A DNA stretch of 64,000 nt from Perlabentimonas gracilis (GTDB lineage: Bacteria > Bacteroidota > Bacteroidia > Bacteroidales > Tenuifilaceae), in NCBI RefSeq assembly GCF_011174675.1, contig NZ_JAANIG010000001.1:62001-126000 (forward strand). The letters are read 5' to 3'. A program made the position numbers and the translations under genes. Below the pieces are notes generated by a model that did not search any database, was not told the DNA's origin, and saw nothing but the letters and a program-made list of their open reading frames with translations. Every line of letters starts with the position of its first letter. The first letter of the stretch is position 1. Below, piece after piece: positions 7,903 through 16,742 of the stretch.

Positions 7903-9870
7903 ATGCGTAATTATCTCATTCTTCTTGTTATCATTTTTGGTTTTTCCTTTTCACTTGTGGGCCAAGCCCAATCTATTCCCGATTCCGTTAATTTAAGCGT
8001 TGATACTGTTAGTGTTAGCCGCGATTCGCTTGTTGTGACGGCAGATTCGTTGGCTCTTGCCGTTGATACCATTCCTGAGCCAATTGTTTTTTCACCCGAA
8101 TCGGCATCGGAATATCTTTCCAATTTGCTTGCCAAGAGTAATCTGTGGAGGGAGGGTGACGATACAATGCGGTTGTCAGTTGAGAGGCTGGTACATCATT
8201 TTGTTGAGCCATTCGATAGCGTTAGCAATAGGTTAAAACGATTCCAGTACGACTCGGTTAAGGTATCTAGGGGTAGAGTATACAAAAGCGATACACTGCC
8301 TCTTCGTTGGCTTGGGCCAACATCATTTATTGTTGATACCATTGGGCTAGATAAGGATCCGTTTGTAAAGGAAATTACTATTGTAAAGAGGATTAAGGAT
8401 ACCTCATCATACCCTCAAGCCGATTCCGTTGCCTTTATGCTATCCGATATCCAGTCGATGCTTCAGCCTTACGATACCATTGTTAGAACGTATGTTGACA
8501 CATCGTACTTGGAGGCTAAAAGGGTGAGGATTCATCAACTCACCGATAGGGGGGTAGTCCCTTCAATTATTCAGCCGCGAAGTGGGAAAACCTATCGTTT
8601 TTCACCCGACTCATCAACAGTTATACTTACCGAGATTATCCCTGTGTACAAGGCTAACGAGGAGTCGCCGTTTAACATCGTGCCTAGCTTAGGAATGCCA
8701 GATTCACTTAGGTATGCTGTGGAAAAACTACTCGCATACACATATCAACGTGACTCGTTTCTTTTGCACATCAACGATTTGGCGGGTCGCAAAACATCGC
8801 TTTGGCTTAGCACTGGCAAGGATGATTTAGTTCGCTACTGGGTGAGGAATTCGAAAAATGATTCCATTACAATTTGGATTGGAAACCCATCAAAATCAAA
8901 TATATCGCTAATCCTAGAGGAGGACGTTAATGTTGAGCGGCTCGAAAGAAAGATGATAGACGATATACCATTTACAACCACACGAGCAAAACGTACGTTA
9001 GCCGCGCTAAATCCGCTTAAAGAGATTCCCATTTACTGGAATAGCGATTTCAGCAGCTCCTTCTCTTTAAGCCAAAACTTCCTGTCGCCATACTGGGCTC
9101 GAGGGGGTGAAAGTTCGCTTAACAGTATGCTCGATATCAACGGAAAAACAGAGTACAACAACAAGGAGGCTAAAACTCGTTGGACCTCTACTGGTAGGCT
9201 CCGGTATGGAACAACTTGGACCGAAGAGCATGGGTTCCGAACCAATACCGATATTGTAGAAATAAACTCACAGTACAATAAGGTAATGCGCGAGAGGCTC
9301 GATTTCAGTTCAAGTATCTACGGAAAAACTCAGGTGGCCAAGGGGTTCAACTACCCGAACAATGAGGATATTGTTTCGAAGTTCTTGAATCCTGGCACTT
9401 TTACCATTGGTGTGGGTTTTGAGTATAAGCCCGAAAAGAATACTACGGTCAATATTTCCCCTTTATCCTACAGGAATACGTTTGTACTCGATACCGTTAC
9501 CATCAATCAGGTTAACCATGGTATTGATCCCGACAAGCGGGTGCGCCATGAGATGGGGGGACAGCTGGTGTTCCGTAATAAGTTGAATATTCTCAAGGAC
9601 ATGAGCATTAACAATGCGGTAAGGCTCTTTACCAACTACTTGGATAAGCCCAAGAATGTTGATGTTGACTGGGAATTTAGCCTCGAGAAGCAGATAAGTA
9701 TGTATTTTAAAATTCGATTAAATCTACACTTCATCTACGACGATGATATCCACTTTACTATTCTTGACAAGGCTGGTGAGCCAATTCTTTTGCCTGACGG
9801 GAGTGAGAAGAAAGGCCCTAGGGCACAATTTAATCAGCTCCTGGGCCTTACACTATCATTGAAGATATAA
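7903..9870 (+). CDS. DUF3078 family secreted/outer-membrane protein
   Basis: A 655-residue protein with a signal peptide (cleavage likely after VGQAQ). A Ser/Thr/Val/Asp-rich stretch (about 25-65) follows. The C-terminal third is a DUF3078 beta-strand domain, recognisable by the SLSQNFLSPYWARGGESS block, repeated amphipathic strands and an aromatic-free LGLTLSLKI end typical of a barrel. It is longer than usual because of a 300-residue N-terminal region full of Asp/Ser/Thr that I do not recognise. DUF3078 proteins are probable outer-membrane barrels of unknown function. The next gene is convergent, ending 2 nt away. Confidence 0.75.
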   Translation: MRNYLILLVIIFGFSFSLVGQAQSIPDSVNLSVDTVSVSRDSLVVTADSLALAVDTIPEPIVFSPESASEYLSNLLAKSNLWREGDDTMRLSVERLVHHFVEPFDSVSNRLKRFQYDSVKVSRGRVYKSDTLPLRWLGPTSFIVDTIGLDKDPFVKEITIVKRIKDTSSYPQADSVAFMLSDIQSMLQPYDTIVRTYVDTSYLEAKRVRIHQLTDRGVVPSIIQPRSGKTYRFSPDSSTVILTEIIPVYKANEESPFNIVPSLGMPDSLRYAVEKLLAYTYQRDSFLLHINDLAGRKTSLWLSTGKDDLVRYWVRNSKNDSITIWIGNPSKSNISLILEEDVNVERLERKMIDDIPFTTTRAKRTLAALNPLKEIPIYWNSDFSSSFSLSQNFLSPYWARGGESSLNSMLDINGKTEYNNKEAKTRWTSTGRLRYGTTWTEEHGFRTNTDIVEINSQYNKVMRERLDFSSSIYGKTQVAKGFNYPNNEDIVSKFLNPGTFTIGVGFEYKPEKNTTVNISPLSYRNTFVLDTVTINQVNHGIDPDKRVRHEMGGQLVFRNKLNILKDMSINNAVRLFTNYLDKPKNVDVDWEFSLEKQISMYFKIRLNLHFIYDDDIHFTILDKAGEPILLPDGSEKKGPRAQFNQLLGLTLSLKI

Positions 9871-9872
9871 TA

Positions 9873-11030
9873 CTATTTCAGTTGGTCCTCTAGGTTGTCG
9901 GCCTTATCATTTATTCGTAACGCTTTGTATAGTTCGTAAGCTTTCGATAGCACCGTCCTGTCAGTTGTACCCATATTGTATATCTTGTCGAGCCAAAATG
10001 TGGCTGAGTCAAATGCTGCTTTTGACTTTGCCTTTTCCTCCTGTACCCTACTGTTGTTGGTAATTGTCCGAGTGCCCTCTTCGATGTTGACTCCTGTGTT
10101 GTAGTGGCAAATGGCAAGGTTTAGAAAAATCATTGGATCATCGGGGCTATGGCTAAGGGCCTGCGTGTAGGTGTTTATTGCCTCTTGGTATTGTTCGTTA
10201 CGTTGATATACTAGCCCTTTGGTGTAACGAAAAGTTGCGTTTGTTGGATTGCGCGCAATTACCCTATCGAGATTCTTAAGCGCACCATCAATATCGCCTT
10301 CATTAAAGAGCAGGTCGGTAAGGAGTAGCACCAAGTCCTCGTGGTCGTTATGCCTTGTCATTCCCTCAACAATAACCTGTTTAGCAGCAAGGGTATCGCC
10401 CTTCTCGAGGTTGGCCTCATATAGTAAGTGGGTTGCATTTACGCCGAAATTTTTGTTGTGTAATCGCCTCAGGTGATGAATTGCTCTGTCCCAGTTCCTG
10501 TCCTCATAAGCTGCAATGGCGGCATTTTGCACTAAGTTCAGATCGAGTTCAACCGCCAGTATAGGGCTCGATATAACTTTTAGCGCAGCCTCAAACGCTT
10601 TAAGAGCATCTTTATACCTTCTGTTTTTAAAATGCAGATCACCAAGTGCTTGGTATTCGTTGGCGAGTAGCACATACTTTGGTGCAATATCCTTCTCAAT
10701 CTTTCCTCCTTTATCGAGCGATAAGGCTTTCTCGTACGATTCCAGTGCAAAGAAAATCTGATCGGGGTAAAGATTCATCCAGTCGTTATTATTTTTGCTC
10801 TTCCCGTCATGGTAGGCAGTTTGGCTAAGCAGTCCACGCATGTACCATGTTCTGGGCCACTTGGCCGATTCTTCATCCTCAATTAGTGCATCTATGGATT
10901 CTTTTGCCTCGGTATACTTGGCCGATTCAATTAGATTAGATATGGTGATAAACCTGCTTTTTTGCAAGGGGGTTAGAATGGAACATCCCGACAGTAATAC
11001 GATAGAGATTAGCAGTAGTCGCTTAAGCAT
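9873..11030 (-). CDS. TPR-repeat lipoprotein
   Basis: A 385-residue protein starting at the ATG at 11030. That start gives a perfect lipoprotein signal (MLKRLLLISIVLLSGC, lipobox LSGC); the upstream in-frame start at 11090 would bury it. The body is a chain of tetratricopeptide repeats, the clearest being ALKAFEAALKV, ALKNLDRVIARNPTNATF, YQEAINTYTQALSHSPDDP and FLNLAICHYNTG. It probably sits at the inner face of the outer membrane as a protein-protein adaptor. Partners cannot be inferred from the neighbours. It is convergent with the DUF3078 gene with only 2 nt between stops, and no terminator is visible there. Confidence 0.88.
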   Translation of the reverse strand: MLKRLLLISIVLLSGCSILTPLQKSRFITISNLIESAKYTEAKESIDALIEDEESAKWPRTWYMRGLLSQTAYHDGKSKNNNDWMNLYPDQIFFALESYEKALSLDKGGKIEKDIAPKYVLLANEYQALGDLHFKNRRYKDALKAFEAALKVISSPILAVELDLNLVQNAAIAAYEDRNWDRAIHHLRRLHNKNFGVNATHLLYEANLEKGDTLAAKQVIVEGMTRHNDHEDLVLLLTDLLFNEGDIDGALKNLDRVIARNPTNATFRYTKGLVYQRNEQYQEAINTYTQALSHSPDDPMIFLNLAICHYNTGVNIEEGTRTITNNSRVQEEKAKSKAAFDSATFWLDKIYNMGTTDRTVLSKAYELYKALRINDKADNLEDQLK

Positions 11031-11308
11031 GTTGATGGGTTTTTGGTATAGTGAAATTGTAGATTTTGCAAATTTAATCAGAAAATACATAGTCTGCGTT
11101 TAATAGTATAACACGATTTTGTTGCCTATTATATGCCGAATGGAAAAAAAGGTTACAGCATTTATAGCCCATTATAAAAGATTAGCTTATTTGATGACAA
11201 TCTGCTTAGCACTAGTAAAATTTTCATGGCACAATTGTTGATTGGCACAACTGTGTGTATGTGAGTTGAACACCCCTAATTAATCAATAAAAACTAACTG
11301 TCTGAACT

Positions 11309-11965
11309 ATGAAAAAGAGTTTTTTACTGCAGCTAATTGCTGTGTTTGTATTACTTGCGCTTGCATCATGTGGCGATCTGTATAATAATGTTGTTGTAGG
11401 CAAAGGTGAGCTTATAGTTGAAACAAGAAACCTTTCTGATTTCAGCATTATTAAGTCGCAGATTGGTGCAAATATAAATATTATCGATAGCGATGAATCA
11501 AAAATTGAGATTACTATTCAAGAGAATCTGCTTGAACACCTCAGCACAACTGTAAGTAAAGGAACGCTAACCATTACTTTCGACAACACTAATGTGCAAA
11601 CCGACAAGGGCATAGTGATAGATATTTACACTTCAACAGTGGATGAGTTTGCGCTAACCGGTGCCGGTGATATTTACTCAGAGTTGCCCATATCCGATAT
11701 ACTGCTAACTGGTGCAGGCACAATAAAATGTGTGGGAGAGGTGAGCAATTTAAAGGCAACCATTTCTGGCGCTGGAACATTTAATTTTTACGATATGCCT
11801 GCACAGAATGCAACAATCCGCATAACAGGCACTGGCGATGTAAAGGTTAAGGCAATTGAAACGCTTGACGTAACCATCTCTGGTGTTGGTAATGTTTACT
11901 ATAAGGGTAACCCAGCTGTTTCAACAACCATTACGGGAGTGGGGAATGTGGTAAACAGCAATTAG
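11309..11965 (+). CDS. GIN-domain (DUF2807) lipoprotein
   Basis: A 218-residue protein with a lipoprotein signal ending at LASC (Cys about 21). The body is one long parallel beta-helix-like repeat: FSIIKSQIGANINIID, then AGDIYSELPISDILLTGAGT and recurrent TGAG/SGAG/TGTG turns (LTGAGDIY, LTGAGTIK, ISGAGTFN, ITGTGDVK, ISGVGNVY, ITGVGNVV). These glycine turns are the hallmark of the head-GIN/DUF2807 family, annotated loosely as putative autotransporter adhesins. It is anchored in the outer membrane with unknown ligand. It is monocistronic and ends at a convergent hairpin. Confidence 0.88.
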   Translation: MKKSFLLQLIAVFVLLALASCGDLYNNVVVGKGELIVETRNLSDFSIIKSQIGANINIIDSDESKIEITIQENLLEHLSTTVSKGTLTITFDNTNVQTDKGIVIDIYTSTVDEFALTGAGDIYSELPISDILLTGAGTIKCVGEVSNLKATISGAGTFNFYDMPAQNATIRITGTGDVKVKAIETLDVTISGVGNVYYKGNPAVSTTITGVGNVVNSN

Positions 11966-12002
11966 TTTTTTTTTGATGTAAAGAATTGTGTTATTATTAA
12001 AT

Positions 12003-12033
12003 GTAAGGGGCTGGTTGTTTATCAGCCCCTTAC
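12003..12033. terminator. Bidirectional hairpin between convergent genes
   Basis: A perfect 11-bp stem (GTAAGGGGCTG / CAGCCCCTTAC) with a 9-nt loop separates the stops of the GIN lipoprotein (11965) and the methyltransferase (12045). U-runs are short on both strands. Confidence 0.7.
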
Positions 12034-12044
12034 TTGCATTTGAT

Positions 12045-12818
12045 CTATAGCTTTTTGCCCACGTAAAACACGTACCCATAGTATTGCTTATACTTTGAGT
12101 ATAGCATGGCTTCGCGGCGTTCATTAGCCACCAGCTCTTCGGCCATAGTATTGCCCGAGTGCTTGTCCAAAAAGATTTCTTGTGCGTAAACCTGTTTGTC
12201 GTAAAAATTTTCAGTCCAGCAGTTTTCAGGCAGTACAAACGATGCAATGGGAACATACCCCGCTTTTTGCAGCTGTGCCAGCTTGTTCGGGATGGTATCT
12301 ATCTCAGGGTACGCATCCATCCAAAACTTTTCAATCTCATTGGGTCGGCTATCGGTGAACCACGATGCTTCGGTTACGGCAATGAATCCTCCGGCCTTAA
12401 TGTACTTGCGCCACTCGTTAAGACCCCGTTCAAACCCAATGTTGTATATGGCCCCCTCGGACCAAATTAGGTCAAACTCCTCTTCGGCGAATGGGAGCTG
12501 ATCCATTGAGCCAACAATGCCTTTTACCCTCTGGCTAAGCTCGTAGCGCTTGGCGTTCTGGTTAAAAATGTCGATAAATTTCGGAAATATGTCCATCCCA
12601 GTGAACTGTCCGGGTGCATGCTGTGCCAAAGTCATTGTTTGTCCGCCAGTACCACAGCCAAGGTCAGCTATTCGAGAATCGTTGGTAAGATTATCAATAA
12701 AGCTCAAAGCCTTTAGGGTTGCCTCGGGGCTTCCAGGGCCTTGCCTGTCGAGGGCTGAGAAGTATTCGCAGATTAAGTCGAAGTCGAACTCGTGAATTGA
12801 TTTATTCTCGTTACTCAT
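12045..12818 (-). CDS. Class I SAM-dependent methyltransferase
   Basis: A 257-residue cytoplasmic enzyme with a Rossmann-fold SAM-binding core. Motif I is [16 protein letters not shown] (about 50-65), motif II is GMDIFPKFI, the acidic/aromatic motif III region is [19 protein letters not shown], and a [12 protein letters not shown] strand corresponds to the post-motif region. It resembles the UbiE/Methyltransf_25 class; the substrate cannot be deduced. Its transcript appears to carry a leader of about 185 nt with hairpins (12841-13017), which is unusual here and might regulate it. Confidence 0.85.
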   Translation of the reverse strand: MSNENKSIHEFDFDLICEYFSALDRQGPGSPEATLKALSFIDNLTNDSRIADLGCGTGGQTMTLAQHAPGQFTGMDIFPKFIDIFNQNAKRYELSQRVKGIVGSMDQLPFAEEEFDLIWSEGAIYNIGFERGLNEWRKYIKAGGFIAVTEASWFTDSRPNEIEKFWMDAYPEIDTIPNKLAQLQKAGYVPIASFVLPENCWTENFYDKQVYAQEIFLDKHSGNTMAEELVANERREAMLYSKYKQYYGYVFYVGKKL

Positions 12819-12840
12819 GATGTTTAATTTTAGTTGGAAA

Positions 12841-13017
12841 TCCTATGCAAAGTATAGCGCATAGGAATAATTTATTGGTGAGATAATATGATAAAGCCCC
12901 CAGCTATTGCCTGCTGGAGGGTAGGAGGGGATAACCGAGGGCGAGTGCCCCGGGTTATTTACATCACCAGATCCGAATTAATCTTAAGCATCCAAAGTTT
13001 TTACAGTTACAAATGTA
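12841..13017 (-). ncRNA. Candidate structured RNA leader (or palindromic repeat) upstream of methyltransferase
   Basis: A TACATTTG box on the minus strand (13010-13017) should start a transcript near 13003, running into the methyltransferase start at 12818. Three hairpins lie in it. The first is a stem ATAACC..GGGC/GCCC..GGTTAT with a 4-nt loop (12931-12958). The second is a CCAGC/GCTGG stem with flanking C/G runs followed by CTTTAT (about 12893-12920). The third is an 8-bp stem TCCTATGC/GCATAGGA (12841-12866), ending 23 nt before the ATG. I do not recognise a known riboswitch class. The GC-rich hairpin pair also looks like a REP-type dispersed palindrome, which is the main alternative. Confidence 0.4.
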
Positions 13018-13202
13018 CGGTATTTCCTTATTCGATGATTGTCTGTCGACAAAAAAAAATCCAGCATACTTTTTTAATGTAAACCTTTAACCAACTAATG
13101 AACCAATCAACCTCTCTCTACCTGTCAACTCCCTCCATCTACCGATAGAACTCTCAATGACCATAATTAATTAAGTTTTAGTTTACGTGCGGCTTATAGT
13201 AC

Positions 13203-13210
13203 TATATTTG
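13203..13210 (+). promoter_or_regulatory. Bacteroidota -7 promoter box (TATATTTG)
   Basis: An exact TAnnTTTG match 18 nt before the DUF554 ATG. It predicts a very short 5' leader of about 12 nt. Confidence 0.6.
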
Positions 13211-13228
13211 TAACCAAAATTTAATTAG

Positions 13229-13909
13229 ATGATAACAGGTACCCTTATAAACGTGGCTGCGGTGATAGTTGGTGGAGTGCTTGGCTTGATGTTTCGCTCA
13301 CGATTACCCGAACGCGTAACCCGAACGTTTTTTCAGGCCATTGGCCTTTTTACCCTATTCCTGGGGTTTTCGATGAGTTTGAAAACCAACAACCCCTTGC
13401 TTCTGGTTTTTAGCTTGATATTGGGAGCTTTAGTGGGCTCATTGCTGAGGTTGCAGGATAGAATGGAGAGCCTTGGCAATCAAATTCAAAAGCGGTTGAA
13501 ACTTAAGGGTGGTCAGTTTAGCGAGGGAATGGTTACCGCCTTTCTGATGTTTTGCATGGGCTCTATGACTATACTGGGTGCCATTGAGGAGGGGCTGGGT
13601 AATGAGCCCAAGCTGCTGATGATTAAAAGCCTAATGGATGGCTTCTCATCCATTGCGCTGGTTGCTGCGCTTGGGGTGGGAGTAATCTTTTCGGTAGTTC
13701 CACTGCTAGTATACCAAGGGGGGCTAACCCTGCTGGCTGCATGGGTAGGCGAGGCTATGAGTAGCGTGATGATTGATGAGCTAACAGCTACGGGTGGAAT
13801 TCTGCTCATTGGCTTGGGTATTACCATTTTGGGCATTAAGAAGATAGAGGTGCTGAACCTTATACCAGCCCTAATTTTTATTGTACCTTTGGTATACTTC
13901 TTTGGCTGA
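13229..13909 (+). CDS. DUF554 (YdfK-like) integral membrane protein
   Basis: A 226-residue polytopic membrane protein with about six or seven hydrophobic helices. The DUF554 family signature is present throughout: the GTLINVAAVIVGGVLGL start, SLILGALVGSLLRLQDRME, the FCMGSMTILGAIEEGL block and the GGILLIGLGITILGIKKI end. The family has no established biochemical role; it may be a small-molecule or ion carrier. The kinase-RapZ gene starts 16 nt after its stop, so they probably share the transcript beginning at the box at 13203. Confidence 0.88.
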   Translation: MITGTLINVAAVIVGGVLGLMFRSRLPERVTRTFFQAIGLFTLFLGFSMSLKTNNPLLLVFSLILGALVGSLLRLQDRMESLGNQIQKRLKLKGGQFSEGMVTAFLMFCMGSMTILGAIEEGLGNEPKLLMIKSLMDGFSSIALVAALGVGVIFSVVPLLVYQGGLTLLAAWVGEAMSSVMIDELTATGGILLIGLGITILGIKKIEVLNLIPALIFIVPLVYFFG

Positions 13910-13925
13910 TACTAAATCTTAAGCG

Positions 13926-15350
13926 ATGCAGGAAATTAAAGAGAACCTCGAGAACCTTTTTGCTAGCCATTTTAGATGTAGTCCGCTGTCAATAACCCCG
14001 TTACCACAGGGCGGATCTGATAGGCGGTACTTTAGGCTAACTACTGATACCCAAAGCGCCATTGGCGCTTACAATCCCGATGTTGAGGAGAACAGAACTT
14101 TTATATACCTAACCCAGCATTTTAGTGGTAAAAACCTACCTGTGCCGCAGCTGTATGGTGTTTCGGAGGATGAGCGTTTTTACCTTTTAAGCGATTTAGG
14201 CAACCTCTCACTTTTCGGTTATGTCCTTGAAATCGATTGGGACAAAAACCCTCAATTGGAAGTGCTAAAAAGAACCTTGTCGCTACTCCTACGCTTTCAG
14301 GTTGAAGGTGCCGTTGGGCTCAATTTTATAAAATGTTACCCCAAATCGGAGTTCGATTTACAGAGTGTGATGTGGGACTTTAGCTACTTTAAGTATAGCT
14401 TCCTTAAACCGTCGGGAGTTCGGTTCAACGAGGCCAGGCTCGACGATGACTTTTTAACATTGGCCAATCTGCTGCTATCGCAGCCATCAAGCTACTTTCA
14501 TTACCGCGACTTTCAGTCGCGCAACGTGATGCTGGTTGAGAACAAACCGTATTTTATCGATTATCAGGGTGGCCGACGCGGCCCTATGTTGTATGATTTG
14601 GCCTCATTTCTTTATCAGGCAAAGGCTAACTTTCCCGAAAGTATTAGAACGGAGATACTATCGTTTTACCTCGATGAGGCAGAAAAGTATATTGAAATTG
14701 ATAGACAGCAAGCCCAACGCGTATTTCCTGCGTTTGCACTGTTTAGGGTATTGCAAACCCTTGGTGCTTATGGGTTCCGTGGTTTTTTCGAGCGCCGAAG
14801 CCACTTCTTGCAAAGCATACCAATGGCAGCTGCCAATCTGACAAATCTTGTAAGTAGAGTTACAGCGTGTGGCCTTGCCATTCCAACCCTAAAGCCTATA
14901 CTTGAGTCGATTGCAGAAAAATATGGACAGCCCAACGAACAATCCCAACCATTCCATGGTTTAACTGTGGAGGTTAACAGCTTCTCGTACCGAAAGGGTT
15001 ACCCCTTAGAGCATCCCGAGCATGGTGGAGGGTTTGTGTTCGACTGTAGGGCCTTGCCAAATCCTGGCAGGCTTGCCGAGTACAAGATGCAAACAGGTTC
15101 CGATAAACCCGTGATTGATTATCTAGAGCAGCATAAGGAGATTGATACTTTTTTTGATGAGGTTTACATCCTTGTTGCCAACTCCATTAAGGTTTATCAG
15201 GATAGAGGTTTTAAGCACCTTTCCGTATCGTTTGGCTGTACGGGCGGGCAGCATCGATCGGTATACATGGCCAATAGGTTGGCCAAAGAGCTGAAGCATA
15301 TAGCTAACCTTGCAATTAATTTAAACCATAGGGAACAAAATGGATTGTAA
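13926..15350 (+). CDS. AmgK-like amino-sugar kinase fused to RapZ C-terminal domain
   Basis: A 474-residue two-domain protein. Residues 1-325 form an aminoglycoside-phosphotransferase-fold kinase: the GGSDRRYFRL nucleotide-binding loop, catalytic HYRDFQSRN (about 191-199) and metal-binding FIDYQGGRRGP. This resembles AmgK, the anomeric kinase for MurNAc/GlcNAc in peptidoglycan recycling. Residues 340-474 match the RapZ C-terminal domain: FDCRALPNPGR, then SFGCTGGQHRSVYMA. In E. coli this domain binds glucosamine-6-phosphate and regulates glmS RNA. The P-loop kinase half of RapZ is absent. The next-but-one gene is a MurU-like nucleotidyltransferase, supporting a cell-wall sugar salvage role. 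The sensing role of the second domain is inference. Confidence 0.85.
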   Translation: MQEIKENLENLFASHFRCSPLSITPLPQGGSDRRYFRLTTDTQSAIGAYNPDVEENRTFIYLTQHFSGKNLPVPQLYGVSEDERFYLLSDLGNLSLFGYVLEIDWDKNPQLEVLKRTLSLLLRFQVEGAVGLNFIKCYPKSEFDLQSVMWDFSYFKYSFLKPSGVRFNEARLDDDFLTLANLLLSQPSSYFHYRDFQSRNVMLVENKPYFIDYQGGRRGPMLYDLASFLYQAKANFPESIRTEILSFYLDEAEKYIEIDRQQAQRVFPAFALFRVLQTLGAYGFRGFFERRSHFLQSIPMAAANLTNLVSRVTACGLAIPTLKPILESIAEKYGQPNEQSQPFHGLTVEVNSFSYRKGYPLEHPEHGGGFVFDCRALPNPGRLAEYKMQTGSDKPVIDYLEQHKEIDTFFDEVYILVANSIKVYQDRGFKHLSVSFGCTGGQHRSVYMANRLAKELKHIANLAINLNHREQNGL

Positions 15351-15478
15351 TGGGAAAAAAAGTTTGCGAGAAGAAGGATAAGATCAAAGGGGCAGAGGAG
15401 AAAAAATTTGTTTGCAAAAAGTGTGGCCTTTACTCCAATAAGGAGGGTCGACTTTGCAAACCCAAACAGCATTTATAG
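15350..15478 (+). CDS. Small Cys-rich (zinc-ribbon-like) protein, 42 residues
   Basis: The ATG overlaps the stop of the kinase-RapZ gene (TAATG), which points to translational coupling. The product is lysine-rich with Cys6, then Cys22-x2-Cys25, Cys36 and a terminal His41 (FVCKKCGLYSN, RLCKPKQHL). The CxxC and the later C/H pair look like a minimal zinc ribbon. The MurU-like gene begins 10 nt after its stop, so it is the middle gene of a tight three-gene unit. Small Lys/Cys-rich proteins of this kind occur widely in Bacteroidota without known function; RNA binding is conceivable. Confidence 0.7.
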   Translation: MGKKVCEKKDKIKGAEEKKFVCKKCGLYSNKEGRLCKPKQHL

Positions 15479-15488
15479 GGAGTTTATT

Positions 15489-16211
15489 ATGAAAGCAATG
15501 GTGTTGGCAGCAGGATTGGGAACTCGGCTTGGTAAGCTAACCAGCCATAAGCCCAAAGCATTGGTAGAGGTTGCAGGACAACCTTTGCTTGCTCATATCA
15601 TTGCAAAGCTGGTAAGGTCTGGGTTTACCAATATTACCGTTAATGTTCACCACTTTGCCCAGCAGGTAATAGACTTCTTGAGTCAAAACGATTTTGGCGC
15701 GTCAATTAATATCTCCAGCGAAACCGACCAGCTGCTCGATACTGGAGGGGGCATCCTAAAGGCTCAATCTTTCCTCGATGGCCAAGAACCATTCCTAGTG
15801 CACAACGTCGATATCATTTCAGATATCGATTTGTCTCAAATTATGAGTAATCATAAGCAAAGTGGCGCACTTGCAACGTTGGCGGTGAGCAGCAGAACCT
15901 CTACCCGAAAGTTGCTGTTCGATAGTGCGATGCAGCTGCGTGGATGGAAAAACCTAACATCAGGCGAAGTAATAATACCCAGCAACTCTAATGGTAATCT
16001 CAAGGAGTTTGCCTTTTCGGGTATTCACGTGCTAAGCCCGCAAATCTTTAGTGCAATTAATAGCTGCGGTAGATTCTCCATAATCGACACCTACCTTTCA
16101 CTTTGTGCTGATAAGAATGTTTTGGGCTACGATGTATCGACTAGCCATGTGCTAGATGTAGGTAAGCCCGATAGTATTTCAAGGGCAGCCGATTTTCTTA
16201 AGCTAGTCTAA
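15489..16211 (+). CDS. MurU-like sugar-1-phosphate nucleotidyltransferase
   Basis: A 240-residue cytoplasmic enzyme. Residues 1-30 contain the nucleotidyltransferase signature (MVLAAGLGTRLGKLTSHKPK, then ALVEVAGQPLL). HNVDIISDID is the metal-binding Asp motif, DTGGGILKA is the sugar-binding loop, and VLDVGKPDSI lies near the C-terminus. The short size and lack of a beta-helix fit MurNAc-1-P uridylyltransferase (MurU) better than GlmU. I take the ATG at 15489, after an AGGGAG-like ribosome site, because the TTG-opened frame from 15408 overlaps the small Cys-rich gene. Partner enzyme: the AmgK-like kinase upstream. Confidence 0.82.
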   Translation: MKAMVLAAGLGTRLGKLTSHKPKALVEVAGQPLLAHIIAKLVRSGFTNITVNVHHFAQQVIDFLSQNDFGASINISSETDQLLDTGGGILKAQSFLDGQEPFLVHNVDIISDIDLSQIMSNHKQSGALATLAVSSRTSTRKLLFDSAMQLRGWKNLTSGEVIIPSNSNGNLKEFAFSGIHVLSPQIFSAINSCGRFSIIDTYLSLCADKNVLGYDVSTSHVLDVGKPDSISRAADFLKLV

Positions 16212-16214
16212 GCT

Positions 16215-16742
16215 TCACTTATCTTTGTTGGAGTCTTTCTCCGAAGGAGCATTCGTGCTAATTTTCCCTTTCTTGATAATGGGAGGCTTTTTTGACGATA
16301 GGTTTATGCTGAACCTCGTTTTACGGATTAAAAAGTAGGTCAATCCCAGGCTAAGTAGTATGGTCGAGAGCCCAAAAATCTCCAATGTACTTCCGTTGGA
16401 GAATTCCCAGATTATCACTTTGCGAGCCACTGCAATAATAGCCACAAGCACAACAATCTCAACCTGTATAGCCTCCTTCATGAGGAACGCCTTAACCGTT
16501 TCGAGCAGCTCAATACCAATAAGGATTACAAGGAATATGCTGAAAAGCTCCATGAGATTTTCTGCTGAGAGTTGAGTTAAGGGTTCCTGTATAATGTTCT
16601 TAACAATGAAGTATATTACATTGAAAGTTGCCAAAAGGAGGATCAACGACATGATGAAAAGTAGTACGATAATTATAACCCTTTGGAGCATTCTTAAATA
16701 CTTAAAAGTGGGGGTGCTTTCGCATTGGGGTATTCTGTTCAT
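16215..16742 (-). CDS. PsiE-family phosphate-starvation-inducible membrane protein
   Basis: A 175-residue protein with four hydrophobic helices (about 19-45, 65-85, 92-110, 120-140). It carries the PsiE-family arrangement: FLVILIGIELLETVKAFL, then a VEIVVLVAIIAVARKVII segment with a buried Arg/Lys. A Lys/Ser-rich cytoplasmic tail closes the protein. The function of PsiE is unknown. The gene is convergent with the MurU-like gene, 3 nt apart, and divergent from the GH3 gene. Confidence 0.82.
   Translation of the reverse strand: MNRIPQCESTPTFKYLRMLQRVIIIVLLFIMSLILLLATFNVIYFIVKNIIQEPLTQLSAENLMELFSIFLVILIGIELLETVKAFLMKEAIQVEIVVLVAIIAVARKVIIWEFSNGSTLEIFGLSTILLSLGLTYFLIRKTRFSINLSSKKPPIIKKGKISTNAPSEKDSNKDK

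Noticed and set aside
12841-13017. TPP or SAM riboswitch before the methyltransferase
   Set aside because: GATCTGG on the minus strand resembles a TPP fragment, but CTGAGA and the remaining core are missing. No SAM riboswitch core was recognised.
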